From positions 2,728,001-2,792,000 of the forward strand of contig OZ244251.1 of NCBI GenBank assembly GCA_965217175.1: a DNA stretch of 64,000 nucleotides, in the 5' to 3' direction. Source of the DNA: Bin87 sp965217175 (GTDB lineage Bacteria > Chloroflexota > Dehalococcoidia > Lucifugimonadales > UBA3495). The notes below the pieces were generated by a model, which was given only the letters and a program-made list of their open reading frames with translations, made no database searches and had not been told where the DNA came from. The translations under genes were made by a program, and so were the position numbers. The number at the start of each line of letters is the position of its first letter. Position 1 is the first letter of the stretch. Shown one piece after another: positions 61,650 to 64,000 of this stretch.

Positions 61650-62240
61650 TTAGGACCGGTACAGGGTCACGTCGTCCGGGTCGATCACGTCGTTGAAGTA
61701 TGCCTCAAAGGGTATGCCCTCGGCCTTGGTGACCGCGAGTGTCTGGGTGCCGTCGTCGGCGATGAAGTCCCACAGGTAGAAGCCCTGCTTGTGGTCTGGC
61801 TGGGTGAAGACTTCGAAGCTGTTCCGGTAGGAGTAGCGCTTTCCCTCGATGATGACTCCGTTGTTGAGGGAGTGCTCTTCGTCCAGGGTGATGAGTTCGC
61901 CTTCGGTCAGGCCGATGGCTTCCAGGCTCAGGGGTTGGCGGTCGTGGGCGGCGGTGACGAACAGGCCGTCTGGTGTTTTCGTGTATTCGATCCAGACCCT
62001 GCGTTGGGAGTTTGCCGTTACTATCTCGGTCCACTCGCCGCCGGTGCCGGAATACCGTTGGACGCGCTCTATGATCAGGTAGGGGTCGTCGTGGTCCGGG
62101 GCCTGGCCTGGGAAGGTGACCACGTCTCCGACTCCGGCGAACGCCAGGTTGTTCTGATCCGGTTGGTGGGCGGGAGAGTTGGTGGGGCGCCGTTTGTGGC
62201 GACCCAGGATGCGGTTGATGAGACCTGGTTTCCTTGTCAC
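61650..62240 (-). CDS. DUF4178 domain protein
   Basis: The protein is about 196 residues if it starts at the GTG at 62240, which follows gggag. An earlier in-frame ATG at 62291 would overlap the promoter candidate. The core AGVGDVVTFPGQAPDHDDPYLIIERVQRYS, then EWTEIVTANSQRRVWIEY, matches the beta-rich DUF4178 fold found next to PspA, DUF350 and polyamine-type genes. A late YSYRNSFEVFTQPDHKQGFYLWDF stretch is also family-like. Its role in envelope stress is inferred from that recurrent association. Confidence 0.75.
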   Translation of the reverse strand: MTRKPGLINRILGRHKRRPTNSPAHQPDQNNLAFAGVGDVVTFPGQAPDHDDPYLIIERVQRYSGTGGEWTEIVTANSQRRVWIEYTKTPDGLFVTAAHDRQPLSLEAIGLTEGELITLDEEHSLNNGVIIEGKRYSYRNSFEVFTQPDHKQGFYLWDFIADDGTQTLAVTKAEGIPFEAYFNDVIDPDDVTLYRS

Positions 62241-62290
62241 GGCGGCTACTCCCGTTGTAGGATTTAACTCATAATGGAGTACAGTGATCA

Positions 62291-62297
62291 TTATAAT
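62291..62297. promoter_or_regulatory. Shared palindromic -10 region between divergent stress genes
   Basis: The palindrome attataat gives a TATAAT on each strand (plus 62292-62297, minus 62291-62296). On the plus strand transcription would begin near 62304, before the small membrane protein gene; on the minus strand near 62284, before the DUF4178 GTG start. -35 boxes are weak on both sides, so an activator or alternative sigma factor may be used. Confidence 0.4.
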
Positions 62298-62350
62298 CTG
62301 ACCTGGGTGCCGTTTACACTTATGGTGTGTCCGTTGTTGGAGGTGATTGG

Positions 62351-62527
62351 ATGCGAATATTGACTGCCGGCGGAAGCGTATTGGGCGGGTTGTTGCTCCT
62401 GTTTTTGGGGATACTGATGCTGGTTGGTATCCTGGATTTCGTGGTCCGGATCGGGGGAGTGTTGTGCGTGGTGGTCGGTTTGGTGATATTCGTCCGGGCC
62501 TTCACGTCGCGAAAGAGAGATTATTGA
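62351..62527 (+). CDS. Small two-helix membrane protein upstream of pspA
   Basis: The 58-residue protein is almost all membrane: two hydrophobic segments (about 5-29 and 32-48) joined by a short turn and ended by a basic TSRKRDY tail. ggaggtg precedes the ATG at 62351. It starts the pspA operon. By position and size it could be a membrane anchor or sensor for PspA, as PspB/PspC-like proteins are elsewhere, but I see no sequence match to those. Confidence 0.65.
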   Translation: MRILTAGGSVLGGLLLLFLGILMLVGILDFVVRIGGVLCVVVGLVIFVRAFTSRKRDY

Positions 62528-62585
62528 CGGGAGCTGAAGCTGAGCTCCGTTCCGTCCTTGCACTTGATTCAGGAGGATTCTGAAG

Positions 62586-63311
62586 ATGGGAATGATGTCC
62601 AGGATGTCCACGATAGTGAAGTCGAAGATGAACCGGCTGCTCGACTCGGCGGAGGATCCGCGGGAGACGCTGGATTACTCCTACGAACAGCAGTTGGAGA
62701 TGTTGCAGAGGGTGAAGCGGGGTGTGGTTGAGATGGTGACCGCTCGTCGGCGCATCCAGCAACAGGCGGACCGCGTGCGCACCAACGTGACCCGTCTGGA
62801 GCGGCAGGCTCGTCAGGCGGTGGAAGCCGGGCGTGACGACCTGGCGCGTCTGGCCTTGCAGCGCAAGAACGAATCTGCGCTTGAGCTTGAGGGCCTGGAC
62901 GAGCAGCTAGCCAACATGGAGTTGGAGCAGGAGAAGCTGACCGCGTCGGAAGCCAGGCTGCAGGCCAAGGTCAGTGCCTTCCGTAACCGGAAGGAGATCA
63001 TCAAGGCCCAGTACTCGGCGGCCGAGGCCCAGGTCCGGATTGGGGCCGCCTTGGGTGGTATCTCCGAGGAGATGGGCGATATGTCGCTGGCCATCCAGCG
63101 CGCCGAGAACAAGACCGACCAGATGCGGGCGAAGGCTGGCGCCATCGACGAGTTGGTGGAGGCCGGAGTCTTGGACGATCCGACCGGCACCCGGGACGAC
63201 ATTGATCGGGAACTGGCGAAGATCTCGGTTTCGCAGAGCGTGGAGTCGGAATTGGCTGCTCTGAAGGTAGGGAGCGCCGAATCTGATTCCAGCCCGAAGG
63301 CGGAGGGATAG
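62586..63311 (+). CDS. pspA: PspA/IM30 family envelope stress protein
   Basis: The 241 residues form the long coiled coil of PspA/IM30 proteins, with the amphipathic N-terminal helix MSRMSTIVKSKMNRLLD, the EDPRETLDYSYEQQLEMLQ stretch and a heptad-rich middle from about 40 to 160. The C-terminus is loose and acidic. Such proteins form ESCRT-III-like rods on damaged membranes and stabilise the proton barrier. It lies 58 bases after the small membrane protein and two bases before pspAA, so the three genes form an operon. Confidence 0.9.
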   Translation: MGMMSRMSTIVKSKMNRLLDSAEDPRETLDYSYEQQLEMLQRVKRGVVEMVTARRRIQQQADRVRTNVTRLERQARQAVEAGRDDLARLALQRKNESALELEGLDEQLANMELEQEKLTASEARLQAKVSAFRNRKEIIKAQYSAAEAQVRIGAALGGISEEMGDMSLAIQRAENKTDQMRAKAGAIDELVEAGVLDDPTGTRDDIDRELAKISVSQSVESELAALKVGSAESDSSPKAEG

Positions 63312-63313
63312 TC

Positions 63314-63592
63314 ATGATAGTGCGGATATTGGGTGAAGGTCAGTTCACGCTGCCTGGTGCTGCCATCGACGGCCTGAACGCCATCGACAACCGGATGGTG
63401 GATGCGGTGGCTGCTGAGGATGGTGGCCTGTTCAGTTCGCTGCTTGCCGAGATGCACGACTTGGTGCTGGAGCAGGGTGAGGCGGTGCCGGTGGATGAGC
63501 TGGTGGAGTCGGATATCATCGTGCCGGGTCTTGACCTGACCCTGGCAGAGGCGGCGCACATCTTCATCGGCGACGGCTTGGTGCCGGGGTAG
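63314..63592 (+). CDS. PspA-associated protein PspAA
   Basis: The 92 residues follow the PspAA domain closely: MIVRILGEGQFTL, IDGLNAIDNRMVDAV, a middle helix, DELVESDIIVPGLDLTLAEA and a final DGLVPG. PspAA proteins are encoded directly after PspA in many bacteria and are thought to bind it. cggaggga precedes the ATG. Confidence 0.85.
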   Translation: MIVRILGEGQFTLPGAAIDGLNAIDNRMVDAVAAEDGGLFSSLLAEMHDLVLEQGEAVPVDELVESDIIVPGLDLTLAEAAHIFIGDGLVPG

Positions 63593-63650
63593 GGTCTGGC
63601 TGGTTCTGGTGTGCTGTGGGTCTTGCAAGAGCCCGATGCCTAGTACCGTG

Positions 63651-64000
63651 TCAATCTGGTTTTGTAGGGTAGATATGTTGGAGCTTACGGCGAGCATCTT
63701 GGGTGGTAAACCGCCAGTCTATGGCTGATTTTGCTGCGTTGCGCTCGCGTTCGAGCGCCGCAACCTCTCGCCGCAGCTCCGCCTCATCGCTGATACGGCG
63801 GTTCAGACACCCTCTGCTGAAGACGCTCAACTCGATCTCAGCCATGTTCAGCCAGCTGCCATGCGTAGGAGTGTAATGAAACTCGAGGCGTTGGGCGATG
63901 CGCCGAGCTTCGCACGGCTCAAATGCTTCGTAGAGCGAGCCGAGCTGGTGGGTGTTGAGGTTGTCCAGTACCAGCCTGACCACCTCGGCATCAGGGTAGG
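63651..64000 (-). CDS. IS630-family transposase, C-terminal part, cut by window edge
   Basis: The minus frame gives the end of a DDE_3 transposase: VVRLVLDNLNTHQ with the second catalytic Asp, YTPTHGSWLNMAEIELS with the Glu, and a C-terminus rich in Arg. The N-terminal domain lies beyond base 64000, so intactness cannot be judged. It forms the right-hand border of the 54-64 kb block. Confidence 0.88.
   Translation of the reverse strand, partial: YPDAEVVRLVLDNLNTHQLGSLYEAFEPCEARRIAQRLEFHYTPTHGSWLNMAEIELSVFSRGCLNRRISDEAELRREVAALERERNAAKSAIDWRFTTQDARRKLQHIYPTKPD

Noticed and set aside
62241..62291. ATG at 62291 as start of the DUF4178 protein
   Set aside because: It overlaps the minus-strand TATAAT and lacks a ribosome site. 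The GTG at 62240 follows gggag.

Overview
The window looks like a bacterial chromosome segment of moderately high GC, read as a Chloroflexota-type free-living or host-associated heterotroph (possibly SAR202/Dehalococcoidia-like). That placement is an inference from the gene mix: MaoC-type hydratases, Baeyer-Villiger and GMC oxidases, a six-oxocamphor-hydrolase-like crotonase, urea use, and lipoprotein-type ABC binding proteins. There is no rRNA gene, and I found no convincing complete tRNA gene.

Region 1 (1-18.8 kb) is metabolic. It holds a minus-strand SDR/MaoC set, a membrane-anchored gluzincin-like protease, a minus-strand run adh-selB-nurA-cinA, a family-5 peptide/solute ABC importer (binding protein and two permeases, no ATPases here), a selenium-binding-protein-56 homologue, an MBL hydrolase, an MFS carrier and an oxocamphor-hydrolase-like enzyme.

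Region 2 (18.97-33.1 kb) is one long plus-strand nitrogen block: a manganese-type ureohydrolase, a phospholipase-D-like protein, urtABCDE (urea ABC importer), glnA, then ureABC-ureF-ureG-ureD. Together these could make or import urea, split it to ammonia and fix the ammonia into glutamine. No ureE is present.

Region 3 (33.5-51.5 kb) is mixed catabolic genes (Baeyer-Villiger monooxygenase, carboxymuconolactone-decarboxylase-like protein, dienelactone hydrolase, amidohydrolases, GMC oxidase, exporter). Between about 39 and 54 kb it becomes a graveyard of mobile DNA: a broken IS110, an IS30 fragment, a tyrosine integrase, an IS1380-like element with recognisable ends, an istB scrap, a decayed fibronectin/cadherin-type surface protein gene and an IS5-type element with perfect 18-bp ends.

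Region 4 (54.2-63.6 kb) differs visibly in base and codon use and lies between the IS5-type element and an IS630 transposase. It begins with a tightly coupled four-gene operon: a transglutaminase-like protein, a divergent SecA-like ATPase of 1013 residues, a lipoprotein with a Ser/Tyr/Gly-rich tail, and a protein with no recognised family. A phage-shock-type envelope module follows: DUF350 membrane protein, DUF4178 protein, small membrane protein, PspA and PspAA. The Psp partners are a known association. The SecA-like/transglutaminase-like operon is the best candidate for an undescribed system, perhaps a dedicated export or envelope-maintenance machine.

Intergenic spacers in regions 1-3 repeatedly carry the same short palindromic repeat families, which are scarce in region 4.
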